Assembly (NCBI RefSeq): GCF_026341125.1
Contig: NZ_JAPEOR010000002.1
Location: 1,674,001 to 1,738,000, forward strand
Source of the DNA: Streptomyces sp. NBC_01142
GTDB taxonomy: Bacteria; Actinomycetota; Actinomycetes; Streptomycetales; Streptomycetaceae
Reading direction: 5' to 3'
DNA: 64,000 nt
Below the pieces are notes generated by a model. The model was not told the DNA's origin. It did no database searches and saw only the letters and a list, made by a program, of their open reading frames with translations. The translations under genes and the position numbers were made by a program. Below are positions 9,043 to 17,971 of this stretch, piece after piece; the first letter of the stretch is position 1; each line of letters starts with the position of its first letter.

Positions 9043-9975
9043 GTGGAGATCCGGGAACTGGAGTGCTTCCTGGTGCTCGCCGAGGAGCTGCACTTCGGCA
9101 GGGCGGGCGAGCGGATGTACGTGTCCCAGAGCCGGGTCAGCCAGCTGCTGCGCTCCCTGGAGGGCCGCATCGGCGCGCGGCTCGTCGAGCGCACCAGCCG
9201 CCGGGTGCGCCTGACCCCGCTCGGCGAGCGCTTCCTCGCCGGGCTGCGCCCCGCCTACGACGCCCTGCACAGCGCGGTCGAGGACGCGAGGGCGGCGGCC
9301 CGCGGCATCGAGGGCACGCTCGGGATCGGCTTCCAGGGCACGGCCGACGACCGGCTGATGCGGGCGCTCGCCGCCTTCCAGGAGGCGCACCCCGCCTGCG
9401 CCACCGCGCTCACCGAGATCCCGTTCTGCGACCCCTTCGGGGCGGTGCGGCGCGGTGAGGTGGACACCGCGATCGTGCTGCTGCCGGTCGCCGAGCCCGA
9501 TCTCGTACTCGGCCCGGTCTTCTCCGAGCAGCGGCAGACCCTCGCCGTCTCGGTATGCCACCGGTTCGCGGACCGCCCGTCCCTGACCGCCGGCGAACTC
9601 GACCGGGAGCCCCTCATCACGGCGTCCGCCCCGGCCCCCGCGTACTGGATCGAGGCCCATGCCCCCACGGGCACGCCGGGTCCCTCGGTCGGCACGCTTC
9701 AGGAGGGTCTCACCCTGGTCGCCGCCGGCCGTGGCGCGATGCTGCTGTGCGGCCCGACCGCGGAGTACCACGCCCGGCGCGATATCGCCTTTGTCCCGGT
9801 CGACGGTCTGCCCGACTCGGTGCTCGGCATGGTCTGGCGGCGGGGCGCGGAGACCGAGCGGATCCGGGCCTTCGCCGAGGCCGTCACGGGGGCGACGGCG
9901 GCCGCCGATTCCCGGGGGCGGCCGACCCGTGCCCCATGGAAGGATGGCCGCAAACGTCACGAACCGAGGAGATGA
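9043..9975 (+). CDS. LysR family transcriptional regulator
   Basis: A 310-residue LTTR. The N-terminal winged helix-turn-helix reads MEIRELECFLVLAEELHFGRA, with recognition helix SQSRVSQLLRSLEGRIGARL and then FLAGLRPAYDAL. Residues about 90-295 form the periplasmic-binding-like effector domain (GTLGIGFQG...VAAGRGAMLLC). The GTG at 9043 has GAGGGG six bases ahead; upstream in-frame ATGs lie in the 14-bp repeats and are not used. It is divergent from the MFS exporter, its probable target. Only four bases separate it from pepN downstream, suggesting read-through into the aminopeptidase gene. Confidence 0.92.
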   Translation: MEIRELECFLVLAEELHFGRAGERMYVSQSRVSQLLRSLEGRIGARLVERTSRRVRLTPLGERFLAGLRPAYDALHSAVEDARAAARGIEGTLGIGFQGTADDRLMRALAAFQEAHPACATALTEIPFCDPFGAVRRGEVDTAIVLLPVAEPDLVLGPVFSEQRQTLAVSVCHRFADRPSLTAGELDREPLITASAPAPAYWIEAHAPTGTPGPSVGTLQEGLTLVAAGRGAMLLCGPTAEYHARRDIAFVPVDGLPDSVLGMVWRRGAETERIRAFAEAVTGATAAADSRGRPTRAPWKDGRKRHEPRR

Positions 9976-9979
9976 CAGC

Positions 9980-12550
9980 GTGCCTGGCACGAATCTGACC
10001 CGCGAAGAGGCACAGCAGCGGGCCCGTCTGCTGACCGTCGACTCGTACGCGATCGATCTCGACCTGAGCGGGGCACAGGAGGGCGGCACCTACCGGTCCG
10101 TGACCACCGTGCGCTTCGCGTCCGCCGAGGACGGCGCGGAGACCTTCATCGATCTGGTGGCCCCGGCCGTGCACCAGGTCGTACTGAACGGCAAGCCGCT
10201 GGATGTCGCGGCCGTCTTCCGGGACGCGCGGATCGCACTGAAGCATCTGCAGGCCGGCCCCAACGAGCTGAAGGTCGTCGCGGACTGCGCGTACACCAAC
10301 AGCGGCGAGGGTCTGCACCGCTTCGTCGACCCGGTGGACCAGCAGGCGTATCTCTACACGCAGTTCGAGGTGCCCGACGCGCGCCGCGTCTTCGCCTCCT
10401 TCGAGCAGCCGGACCTGAAGGCGACGTTCCAGTTCACCGTGAAGGCACCGTCCGGCTGGACAGTGATCTCCAACTCGCCGACGCCGGAGCCCCAGGACGA
10501 CGTCTGGGTCTTCGAGCCGACGCCGCGCATCTCCACGTACATCACGGCGCTGATCGTCGGCCCGTACCACGCGGTCCACAGCAGCTACGAGAAGGACGGC
10601 CAGTCCGTCCCGCTCGGTATCTACTGCCGCCCCTCCCTCGCCGAGTTCCTGGACTCCGACGCGATCTTCGAGGTCACCCGGCAGGGCTTCGACTGGTTCC
10701 AGGAGAAGTTCGACTACGCCTACCCCTTCGCCAAGTACGACCAGCTCTTCGTGCCGGAGTTCAACGCGGGCGCGATGGAGAACGCGGGCGCGGTGACCAT
10801 CCGCGACCAGTACGTCTTCCGCTCGAAGGTGACGGACGCGGCCTACGAGGGGCGGGCGGAGACGATCCTGCACGAGCTGGCCCACATGTGGTTCGGCGAC
10901 CTGGTCACCATGGAGTGGTGGAACGACCTGTGGCTGAACGAGTCGTTCGCCACCTACACCTCGGTGGCCTGCCAGGCGTCCGTGCCCGGTTCGAAGTGGC
11001 CCAACGCGTGGACCACGTTCGCGAACTCGGAGAAGACCTGGGCGTACCGGCAGGACCAGCTGCCGTCCACGCACCCGATCATGGCCGAGATCCGCGACCT
11101 CGACGACGTCCTGGTGAACTTCGACGGGATCACCTACGCCAAGGGCGCCTCGGTGCTCAAGCAGCTCGTCGCCTACGTCGGCGAGGACGCGTTCTTCACC
11201 GGCGTCCAGTCGTACTTCAAGGCCCACGCCTACGGCAACACCCGGCTGCCCGACCTGCTGGGCGCGCTGGAGGAGACGTCCGGCCGTGATCTGACGACCT
11301 GGTCGCAGAAGTGGCTCCAGACGGCGGGCATCAACATCCTGCGCCCCGAGATCGAGCTCTCCGAGGACGGGTACGTCACCTCCTTCGTCGTACGGCAGGA
11401 GGCCCCGGCCCTGCCCGCCGGCGCCAAGGGCGAGCCGACGCTGCGCCCGCACCGGATCGCGATCGGCTGCTACGACCTGGACGACCGGGGCAAGCTGGTC
11501 CGTACGAGCCGGATCGAGCTGGACGTGGACGGCGAGCTGACCGAGGTGCCGTACCCGCAGCACACCCGCCGGCCCGCGGTGGTACTGCTCAACGACGACG
11601 ACCTGTCGTACGCCAAGGTGCGGCTCGACGAGCAGTCGCTGGGCATCGTCTCCGCACACCTGGGCGACTTCACCGAGTCGCTGCCGCGCGCCCTGTGCTG
11701 GGCCTCCGCCTGGGACATGACGCGCGACGGCGAGCTCGCCGCACGCGACTACCTGGCGCTGGTCCTGTCCGGGATCGGCAAGGAGTCGGACATCGGCGTC
11801 GTGCAGTCACTGCACCGCCAGGTGAAGCTGGCGATCGACCTGTACGCGGCGCCCGGGTGGCGCGAGGCGGGTCTGACGCAGTGGACGGACGCGACGCTGG
11901 CGCATCTGCGGGCGGCCGAGCCGGGCAGCGACCACCAGCTGGCGTGGGCCCGCGCCTTCGCCGCGACCGCCAGGACGCCGCAGCAGCTGGATCTGCTGCA
12001 GGCGCTGCTCGACGGGACGGAGTCGGTCGAGGGCCTGGCCGTGGACACCGAGCTGCGGTGGGCTTTCGTGGAGCGGCTGGCCGCGGTCGGCCTGCTCGAC
12101 GAGGACGAGATCGCGGCGGAGTACGAGCGGGACAGGACGGCGGCGGGCGAGCGCCACGCGGCGACGGCGCGCGCGGCCCGGCCGACCGCCGAGGCGAAGG
12201 ACGAGGCCTGGGCGTCGGTCGTCGAGTCCGACAAACTCCCCAACGCCGTACAGGAGTCGGTGATCGCGGGCTTCGTGCAGACCGACCAGCGCGAGCTGCT
12301 GGCTCCCTACGCGGAGAAGTTCTTCGCGGCGGTCAAGGGCGTGTGGGAGTCCCGCAGCCATGAGATGGCCCAGCAGGTCGCGGTCGGGCTCTACCCCTCC
12401 CTCCAGGTCTCGCAGGCCACCCTGGACGCGACGGACGCGTGGCTGGACTCCGCCGAGCCGAACGCGGCGCTGCGACGGCTGGTCTCGGAGTCGCGGTCGG
12501 GTGTCGAGCGTGCGCTGAAGGCGCAGGCGGCGGACGCGGCAGCGGCGTAA
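9980..12550 (+). CDS. pepN: Aminopeptidase N (M1 family zinc metallopeptidase)
   Basis: An 856-residue cytoplasmic aminopeptidase that removes N-terminal residues from peptides. The exopeptidase motif GAMEN is at residues 264-268. The zinc site is HELAH at 298-302 with Glu321 in LWLNESFA. The C-terminal half is the ERAP1-like helical domain typical of actinobacterial PepN. The start is GTG 9980 with GAGGAG eight bases ahead; a longer open frame from 9659 overlaps the LysR gene and is not supported. Length is normal. A strong hairpin follows the stop. Confidence 0.96.
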   Translation: MPGTNLTREEAQQRARLLTVDSYAIDLDLSGAQEGGTYRSVTTVRFASAEDGAETFIDLVAPAVHQVVLNGKPLDVAAVFRDARIALKHLQAGPNELKVVADCAYTNSGEGLHRFVDPVDQQAYLYTQFEVPDARRVFASFEQPDLKATFQFTVKAPSGWTVISNSPTPEPQDDVWVFEPTPRISTYITALIVGPYHAVHSSYEKDGQSVPLGIYCRPSLAEFLDSDAIFEVTRQGFDWFQEKFDYAYPFAKYDQLFVPEFNAGAMENAGAVTIRDQYVFRSKVTDAAYEGRAETILHELAHMWFGDLVTMEWWNDLWLNESFATYTSVACQASVPGSKWPNAWTTFANSEKTWAYRQDQLPSTHPIMAEIRDLDDVLVNFDGITYAKGASVLKQLVAYVGEDAFFTGVQSYFKAHAYGNTRLPDLLGALEETSGRDLTTWSQKWLQTAGINILRPEIELSEDGYVTSFVVRQEAPALPAGAKGEPTLRPHRIAIGCYDLDDRGKLVRTSRIELDVDGELTEVPYPQHTRRPAVVLLNDDDLSYAKVRLDEQSLGIVSAHLGDFTESLPRALCWASAWDMTRDGELAARDYLALVLSGIGKESDIGVVQSLHRQVKLAIDLYAAPGWREAGLTQWTDATLAHLRAAEPGSDHQLAWARAFAATARTPQQLDLLQALLDGTESVEGLAVDTELRWAFVERLAAVGLLDEDEIAAEYERDRTAAGERHAATARAARPTAEAKDEAWASVVESDKLPNAVQESVIAGFVQTDQRELLAPYAEKFFAAVKGVWESRSHEMAQQVAVGLYPSLQVSQATLDATDAWLDSAEPNAALRRLVSESRSGVERALKAQAADAAAA

Positions 12551-12576
12551 CGAGTACGAGGCGCAACGAGTACGAC

Positions 12577-12612
12577 AAGGGCGCCCCGGGCCGTGCGGCC
12601 CGGGGCGCCCTT
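12577..12612. terminator. Terminator after pepN
   Basis: AAGGGCGCCCCGGGCC (12577-12592) pairs with GGCCCGGGGCGCCCTT (12597-12612) around GTGC: a 16-bp perfect stem. Confidence 0.9.
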
Positions 12613-12790
12613 GCATGTCCTGCCCCTGTATGTCCCGAGCATGTCCCCCGTGCGTTCCGGGCCCTGGTGCGTCCCGGCCGAAAACAACGCGCCAATTTTC
12701 ATGACCCTGCGTCAATCTCCGTAACCTGACCCGGATATGCTCCCGCCCGTCGTCATATGATCTTTTTCGTTCGATGGTTTGAGGGTGCTG

Positions 12791-14230
12791 ATGGTTCGAC
12801 AGGAAGCGTCGACCGGAAGTCCGAGGCCCGTGGCCTCCGCTGTGTGGCTGCTGCCCGTCGCGGCGACCGTCGCTGCCGCGGCGACAGCCGTTTCCCTGGT
12901 CTCCGCGTCGGCCCGCACCCCCGTGGTCTGGATCGGCGTCGTGGCCGTCTTCGCGGTGGCCGTGGCCTGCGCCGAGGCGGCCCGCCGGGGCAAGCTCGTC
13001 GCGGAGCTGAGGGGCAGGCTCGTGGAGCACGAGACGGTGCTGGCGCGACAGAAGGCCGAGACCGCGCGCCTGGCCGGAGAACTGCTGCCCCAGGTGGTGG
13101 AGCGGCTGCGCAAGGGCGAGTTTCCCGAGGACGTGCTCGCCTCGCTCGACGCCCCGGCCGAGCACCGGGCTGTGCTCCAGTCGGTGCTCGACGCCGTCGT
13201 CGCCGAGGAGGATCTGCGCGAGTCCGCACAGCGGGCCTTCGTGAACATCGCCCGACGGGTTCAGGCCATCGTTCACCAACAGGCCCAGGAACTGCGGGAG
13301 ATGGAGGACCGGCACGGCCGGAGCCCGGACGTCTTCGGCGATCTGCTCCGGATCGACCACGGCACCGCGCTGATCGGCCGTCTCGCCGACTCCATCGCCG
13401 TGCTCGGCGGTGCGCGGCCCGGCCGCCAGTGGAGCAAGGCCGTACCCCTCTACAGCGTGATGCGCGGCGCCATGTCGCGGATCATCGACTACCAGCGGGT
13501 GGAGCTGCACTCGGTCTCCGAGGTCGCGGTCGTGGGCACCGCGGTCGAGCCGCTGATCCACGCGCTCGCCGAGCTGCTCGACAACGCCACCCGCTACTCG
13601 CCGCCGCAGACCAAGGTCCATCTGACCGCCGTCGAGGTGCAGTCGGGCATCGCCGTCGAGATCGAGGACGGCGGCGTCAGCATGAGCGAGGAGGCCCGCA
13701 AGCGGGCCGAGCGCATGCTCAGCAAGGCTCAGCAGGGCATCGATGTCAACGACCTGGGGGAGACGCCTCGCCTCGGCCTCGCCGTGATCGGCCGGCTGGC
13801 GCAGGCGTACGGCTTCCAGGTCTCGCTGCGCTCCTCGGCGTACGGCGGTGTACGCGCCGTCCTCATCGTTCCGCAGGCGCTCATCACCACGGCCACCTCG
13901 GCCACCGGCCTCGCGCACGGTATCGGCGCCTCCTCCGGCCCCCGCCCGACCGACGGGGTGCCCGACGGACGGCAGCCGCGGCCGGCCATCGGACCGATGG
14001 ACGACGAGGTCCCCTTCGTGACCGAACGCACCATGAACGGCCTGCCGCAACGGCGCCGCAAGGCCCCCGCCACCGCGCCGGCCGTCCCGGCTCCACCGGC
14101 CGCAGCAGCCGTGGCCGAGCCGGAGCCGGAGTCCGCTCCCCCGGTGCAGCCCGGCATGTGGCTGGCGGCCTTCCAGAGCGGCGTGTCCGGTGAGACCACC
14201 CAGACAAACAAGGGGAACAAGCAGCCATGA
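12791..14230 (+). CDS. cvnA: Conservon sensor kinase-like protein CvnA
   Basis: A 479-residue membrane protein heading a conservon, the four-to-five gene module in which CvnA-D form a membrane-associated heterocomplex reminiscent of eukaryotic GPCR/G-protein signalling. Two N-terminal helices (AVWLLPVAATVAAAATAVSLV and TPVVWIGVVAVFAVAVACAE) anchor it. A coiled region follows, then an HATPase domain with N-box HALAELLDNATRYSPP and EIEDGGVSM. The tail (after about residue 385) is Pro/Ala-rich. ATG 12791 is chosen because GAGG lies six bases before it; TTG 12779 is possible. Its TGA overlaps the cvnB ATG. The gene order with a P450 at the end resembles rarA-E of conservon 9. Confidence 0.9.
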   Translation: MVRQEASTGSPRPVASAVWLLPVAATVAAAATAVSLVSASARTPVVWIGVVAVFAVAVACAEAARRGKLVAELRGRLVEHETVLARQKAETARLAGELLPQVVERLRKGEFPEDVLASLDAPAEHRAVLQSVLDAVVAEEDLRESAQRAFVNIARRVQAIVHQQAQELREMEDRHGRSPDVFGDLLRIDHGTALIGRLADSIAVLGGARPGRQWSKAVPLYSVMRGAMSRIIDYQRVELHSVSEVAVVGTAVEPLIHALAELLDNATRYSPPQTKVHLTAVEVQSGIAVEIEDGGVSMSEEARKRAERMLSKAQQGIDVNDLGETPRLGLAVIGRLAQAYGFQVSLRSSAYGGVRAVLIVPQALITTATSATGLAHGIGASSGPRPTDGVPDGRQPRPAIGPMDDEVPFVTERTMNGLPQRRRKAPATAPAVPAPPAAAAVAEPEPESAPPVQPGMWLAAFQSGVSGETTQTNKGNKQP

Positions 14231-14643
14231 TTCAGCGGCAGTCCAACCAGACCAACATGGACTGGATGCTCAAGGACCTGGCGGAAGGCGTACCACAGAC
14301 CAGAAACGTGGTCGTGCTGTCCGCGGACGGGCTGCGCATGGCTCAGTACGGCGCGGACACCGACACCGCCGACCGGCTTGCCGCCGCCTGCGCCGGTCTG
14401 CAGAGCCTGGCCGGCGCGGTTGCCTCCGAACTCCCGCACAGCGACGGCCAGATGCGCCTGGTCGTCATCGAGATGAACGGCGGCTTCTTCTATCTGATGG
14501 CAGCCGGCTCGGGCGCCTATCTCGCCGTGCTCGCCGACGAGGGGGTCGACGCCGGGCTGATGGGCCACCGGATGCGGGACCTCGTGCTGCGGATCGGCGA
14601 ACACCTGAGCACAACGCCGCGGAACGAGGGACAGACCGCGTGA
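14227..14643 (+). CDS. cvnB: Roadblock/LC7 domain protein CvnB
   Basis: A 138-residue roadblock/LC7 protein, the conservon partner thought to regulate the CvnD GTPase at the membrane. MDWMLKDLAEGVPQTRNVVVLSADGLRMAQYG is the standard opening of the family, and FYLMAAGSGAYLAVLADEGVDAGLMG forms the core sheet and helix. It overlaps cvnA by four bases (ATGA) and cvnC by four (GTGA), indicating obligate translational coupling. No membrane segment is present. Confidence 0.95.
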   Translation: MIQRQSNQTNMDWMLKDLAEGVPQTRNVVVLSADGLRMAQYGADTDTADRLAAACAGLQSLAGAVASELPHSDGQMRLVVIEMNGGFFYLMAAGSGAYLAVLADEGVDAGLMGHRMRDLVLRIGEHLSTTPRNEGQTA

Positions 14644-14999
14644 ACAACCCGGGCGGTGGCTGGGAGGAGAGCAGTCCCGAGCGGCTCTACGTCATCACGG
14701 GCGGCCGCAGCGGCTCCTCCGCACCCACCGCGCTCGACCTGGTCACGCTGATCGTGGCCAGGTCCGGCCCCCGGCCCGGCATGCCACCGGAACACGCCGC
14801 GATCGTACGGATCTGCCATGCACCGCTCTCGGTGGCCGAGATCTCCGCGTATCTGAGCCTGCCGGTGAGCGTTGTCACCGTGCTGCTCAGCGATTTGCTG
14901 GCCGACAACCGGGTGCTGGCCCGCGCACCGGTCCCGCCCGCCCAACTCCCCGACCGCGCTTTGATTGAGGCAGTGATCGATGGACTTCAGAAGCTCTGA
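14640..14999 (+). CDS. cvnC: DUF742 protein CvnC
   Basis: A 119-residue DUF742 protein, third member of the conservon. It shows the family features RLYVITGGRSG near the N-terminus, PEHAAIVRICHAPLSVAEIS (winged-helix-like region) and VSVVTVLLSDLLADNRVLA. GTG at 14640 overlaps the cvnB stop. Its 3' end overlaps cvnD by 20 bases, unusually deep and typical of conservons. It is believed to bridge CvnA and CvnD in the membrane-bound complex. Confidence 0.93.
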   Translation: MNNPGGGWEESSPERLYVITGGRSGSSAPTALDLVTLIVARSGPRPGMPPEHAAIVRICHAPLSVAEISAYLSLPVSVVTVLLSDLLADNRVLARAPVPPAQLPDRALIEAVIDGLQKL

Positions 15000-15600
15000 G
15001 CAGGCCGTGGGGCCGCGGAGTGAGGACGTGCTGCCCGAGACGGCCGCCGCCGCCGTCAAGGTGGTCATCGTCGGCGGCTTCGGAGTCGGCAAGACGACCC
15101 TGGTCGGCTCGGTGAGCGAGATCCGGCCGCTGACCACCGAGGAGACGATGACCCAGGCCGGGGTCGGAGTCGACGACACCCAGGGCGTGGAGCGCAAGAC
15201 CTCGACGACCGTCGCCATGGACTTCGGCCGGATCAGCATCAACGAGGAACTGGTGCTGTACCTCTTCGGCACCCCGGGCCAGGAGCGCTTCTGGTTCCTG
15301 TGGCGCGGTCTGTTCGAGGGCGCGCTGGGCGCGGTGGTGCTGGTCGACACCCGCCGGCTGGAGGTCAGCTTCGATGTCATCGGGCGTCTGGAGGAACGCG
15401 GCGTGCCGTTCGTGGTCGCCCTGAACTCCTTCGCGGACGCGCCCGTCCACCCTGTCGAAGAGATCCGCGCCGCCCTCGATCTGCCGGCGGAGGTACCGAT
15501 CGTCGAGTGCGACGCGCGCCTGCGCGGCTCCAGCCGTGACGTACTGATGGCGCTGATGCGCTATCTCCAGTCCCTCGCCGTGACCACGGAGGCATCGTGA
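14980..15600 (+). CDS. cvnD: Conservon small GTPase CvnD
   Basis: A 206-residue Ras-like GTP-binding protein. P-loop GGFGVGKTT sits at about residues 31-39, the switch-II region is LFGTPGQERFWFLW, and VVLVDTRRLEVSF and FVVALNSFAD mark the later strands, with NSFAD in place of the usual NKxD base-recognition motif as in other CvnD proteins. It is expected to be the output GTPase of the CvnA-D complex. Its TGA overlaps the GTG of the ruined P450 gene that follows. Confidence 0.94.
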   Translation: MDFRSSEQAVGPRSEDVLPETAAAAVKVVIVGGFGVGKTTLVGSVSEIRPLTTEETMTQAGVGVDDTQGVERKTSTTVAMDFGRISINEELVLYLFGTPGQERFWFLWRGLFEGALGAVVLVDTRRLEVSFDVIGRLEERGVPFVVALNSFADAPVHPVEEIRAALDLPAEVPIVECDARLRGSSRDVLMALMRYLQSLAVTTEAS

Positions 15601-15776
15601 GCCCCCCCACTCCGCCGCCGGGCTGCCCGGCACACCTGGCGGTACGGCCCCGAGGCCGAGGCCGACCCGATGGGCCTGTACGAGAAGCTCCGTGCCGAAC
15701 ACGGCGCGGTGGCTCCCGTCCTCGTCCAGGGCGACCTGCCTGGCTGGTGCTCGGGCACCGCGAGAACCTTGATGTG
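15597..15776 (+). pseudogene. Remnant of conservon cytochrome P450 (cvnE/rarE-like)
   Basis: The GTG overlaps the cvnD stop exactly as in intact conservons, and the first codons read MSPPTPPPGCPAH. The frame is lost near 15635. WRYGPEAEADPMGLYEKLRA and EHGAVAPVLVQGDLP then continue in a second frame. After a gap of about four bases near 15740, AWLVLGHRENLDV continues in a third frame. Homology stops at about 15776, so only some 60 N-terminal residues of a roughly 400-residue P450 remain and the heme-binding Cys region is gone. Two frameshifts plus truncation make it non-functional. Confidence 0.85.
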
Positions 15777-16338
15777 AGCGTGAAGCGGGTGCCGTTGACC
15801 GACATCCGCATCGCAGCGAAGTCGTTGAGCGACGGCATCACGTTCCGCTCGGCGTTGGACGTCTGCCAGCCCACAGCGAACAGCCAATCCCTGGTGCCTT
15901 CGGTGAAGCGGCACAGCTGGAAGGGCGTGAGGATGGCACGCGTACGGGTCAGCTGGTCGTCGAGTGCGGTGGTGAGCGGACCCAGGGGCAGCAACCGGGA
16001 CCCCGGCGCCTCGATGGTCCGTACCGGGCGCAGGCTGTGGTCGGCGACGTCCGCCGTGCGGGTCGCGGTGGAGCCGGAGTCCTGCCAGTCGTCGACGGCG
16101 TTGGCCCAGTAGTTCCACTCGACGAACAGCAGCACCGGCTCGATGCCGCCGTAGGGGATGATCCGGCTGGTGAAGTCGGCGCTGTGGGTGGCCAGCCCCC
16201 ATGCGCGCTCGGTCGTGTCCGGGTAGCTACCGAAGGCGTCGATCCACTCGGCGGCTCGCTGCCCGAGCTCCCCCGCCTTGGCACGGATCAGCTTTTCGTT
16301 GGCCACACCGCGGTCGGGAAGGGCGTCCCGTCGCACAT
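15777..16338 (-). pseudogene. Truncated terpene synthase remnant
   Basis: The reverse strand encodes the N-terminal half of a class I terpene synthase: EKLIRAKAGELGQRAAEWID, VLLFVEWNYWANAVDDWQDS with the DDxxD-type metal motif, and FAAMRMSVNGTRFTL. The match ends abruptly at about 15777, so the NSE/DTE metal triad and the C-terminal helices are missing. At the 5' end, MCDGTPFPTAV from ATG 16338 lies in a different frame from ANEKLI, pointing to a two-base insertion near 16305. GTG 16306 would give an alternative short start. It lies 24 bases after the LysR stop on the same strand. Confidence 0.8.
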
Positions 16339-16362
16339 GGGCGGCGGCACGGACCCCCGTGC

Positions 16363-17274
16363 TCACCGGGGGGACCGCGCCGCTGCCACCTCCCGCAGCG
16401 CCCCCAGCACCCGGGCCACCGCCCGCCCCTCCTCGGCCCCCCGGCGGACCGCCGCCACCACATGGCGGCGCGGCTGGTCCGCGCTCAGCACCCGCATCAC
16501 CACGCCCGTGCGCCGCTCCGCCGCCGCCATCCGCGGCACCAGCGCGACGCCCATGCCCGCCTCCACCATCGCGAGGATCGCCGTCCAGCCTGCCGCGCTG
16601 TGCGCCTGCTCCGGAACGAATCCCGCCGCCTCGCATGCCGCGAGCGTGATCTCCGACCACGGCCCGCTCCCGCCGAAGATCCACGGCTCCCCCGACAGGT
16701 CCGCGAGACGCAACCCGGCCACCGCCGCCATCGGATGCCCGGCAGGCAGGGCGACATCCAGCGGGTCGGTGAGCAGCGGGACCCGGCTGAACCTCGGATC
16801 CCGGGCCGTGGGCGCATGCGCCGCCAGTGACAGCGCCAGGTCCACCTCGCCGTCGGCGAGCAGCGCGTACGCCTCGGCCGCCTCCGCCTCCCGGACCCGT
16901 ACCTCCAGCGCGGGATGGACCGTACGCAGATGCTGCACGGCCGGCACGACGAGCGCAGGCACCGCCGTGGAGAACGCACCGACCCGCACCTCCCCGGCTT
17001 CGCCCCGCAGATAGCCGGTCAACTCCGCGTCCGCGCTCTCCAGTTGTGCGAATACCGCCTCGGCGTGGCGCAGCACCAGATACGCCGCATCGGTGAGCCG
17101 CACCCGCCGCCCGTGCGCCTCCAGCAGTTGCACGCCGAGCTGCTTGGCCAGATTCGACAGCTGCTGGGACACGGCCGAGGGCGTCATCAGCAGCGCCTCG
17201 GCCGTGGCCGTCACGGTCCCGCGCTCGTTCAGCGTGCGCAGGATCCGGAGCTTCTTGATGTCCCACTCGGTCAT
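16363..17274 (-). CDS. LysR family transcriptional regulator
   Basis: A 303-residue LTTR. The N-terminal HTH reads MTEWDIKKLRILRTLNERGT, with TPSAVSQQLSNLAKQLGVQL as the recognition helix. The effector domain (GEVRVGAFSTAVPALVVPA...VEAGMGVALVPRMAAAERR) follows. The start is ATG 17274, the conserved family start; the frame is open further upstream without family similarity. A terpene synthase remnant follows on the same strand, so any regulatory link to it is now moot. The target is unknown. Confidence 0.9.
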   Translation of the reverse strand: MTEWDIKKLRILRTLNERGTVTATAEALLMTPSAVSQQLSNLAKQLGVQLLEAHGRRVRLTDAAYLVLRHAEAVFAQLESADAELTGYLRGEAGEVRVGAFSTAVPALVVPAVQHLRTVHPALEVRVREAEAAEAYALLADGEVDLALSLAAHAPTARDPRFSRVPLLTDPLDVALPAGHPMAAVAGLRLADLSGEPWIFGGSGPWSEITLAACEAAGFVPEQAHSAAGWTAILAMVEAGMGVALVPRMAAAERRTGVVMRVLSADQPRRHVVAAVRRGAEEGRAVARVLGALREVAAARSPR

Positions 17275-17505
17275 GCTCCGCAACCTATCCGCCCGCGAGC
17301 GGCCGGCCCCCGGCAGCGGCGTGCGCAGCCTCCTCCTCCATGGCCGGCCGCCGCTCCAGCTCCGAGTACCGCCTGCCTTCCGGGGCACGAGCGTGGCCGC
17401 CAGGTCCGCGGGGAGCGCCGGATCCGCCCGGTGGGCGGCCTTCGTGACCGTCGCGTGCGGGCGCTTCTCCGCAAGCGTGCCGCCATGGACCGTGCAGCTT
17501 GAGCG
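17275..17505. other. Intergenic region without a recognisable gene
   Basis: 231 bases between the LysR start and the ArsR stop. Several frames are open by GC bias, but none shows a family pattern or a plausible ribosome binding site. Confidence 0.5.
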
Positions 17506-17862
17506 CTAGCCCCGTGAGAGGGGGCTGTTCCGTTGTGCCCCGACGCTGTGCTCCGCCTCAGCCGTCACGATGCCCAGGAGCCCGGGGAATCGCCCGTCAA
17601 TGTCAGCCCGGCGGAGACCGGCCATCCTGCTGTTGCCTCGGTCGACCTGCCGGATCAGCCCGGCCTCGCGCAGAGTGCGGAAGTGGTGTGTGACGGTCGC
17701 CTTGGATACCGGCAGCCCGAACGAGCTGCATGTCCGCGCTGTGCCGTCGGGCGCGAGCGCCAACTCGCGCACCACCCGGCGGCGCAGCGGGTCCGCCAGC
17801 GCGGCGAGCACCGGGCCGAGCTCGATCTCCTCGACGGCCGGGTGGCCTTCGTCGTCGGGCAT
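17506..17862 (-). CDS. ArsR-type (winged HTH) transcriptional regulator
   Basis: A 118-residue dimeric repressor of the ArsR class. LGPVLAALADPLRRRVVRELAL begins the HTH, SKATVTHHFRTLREAGLI is the recognition helix, and QVDRGNSRMAGLRRADIDGRFPGLL forms the wing and dimer helix. The CxC metal site of ArsR/SmtB is absent; one cysteine (ARTCSSFGLPV) precedes the HTH. GGGAGG seven bases before ATG 17862 sets the start. It is divergent from a quinol monooxygenase gene with two matching palindromes between them, so it probably represses both. Confidence 0.9.
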   Translation of the reverse strand: MPDDEGHPAVEEIELGPVLAALADPLRRRVVRELALAPDGTARTCSSFGLPVSKATVTHHFRTLREAGLIRQVDRGNSRMAGLRRADIDGRFPGLLGIVTAEAEHSVGAQRNSPLSRG

Positions 17863-17888
17863 CTGAGAGCCTCCCTCATCACGGCACA

Positions 17889-17910
17889 AGGTACGGCTTG
17901 CATCATACCT
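17889..17910. promoter_or_regulatory. ArsR operator copy 1
   Basis: Read on the reverse strand: AGGTATGA-N6-CCGTACCT. It matches copy 2 at 14 of 16 arm positions and lies just upstream of the ArsR gene. Confidence 0.65.
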
Positions 17911-17931
17911 TCAGGGTTCGCTAGCGTGCTT

Positions 17932-17955
17932 TAGGTACGAAGTTGATCGTACCTA
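17932..17955. promoter_or_regulatory. ArsR operator copy 2
   Basis: TAGGTACGA (17932-17940) and TCGTACCTA (17947-17955) form a perfect 9-bp inverted repeat around AGTTGA, just upstream of the monooxygenase start. Its centre is 44 bp from copy 1. Confidence 0.8.
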
Positions 17956-17971
17956 TCGAGGAGAGAGAGCC

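Noticed and set aside
17275..17505. Possible small gene between LysR and ArsR
   Set aside because: Open in several frames by composition only; no start signal or family pattern.
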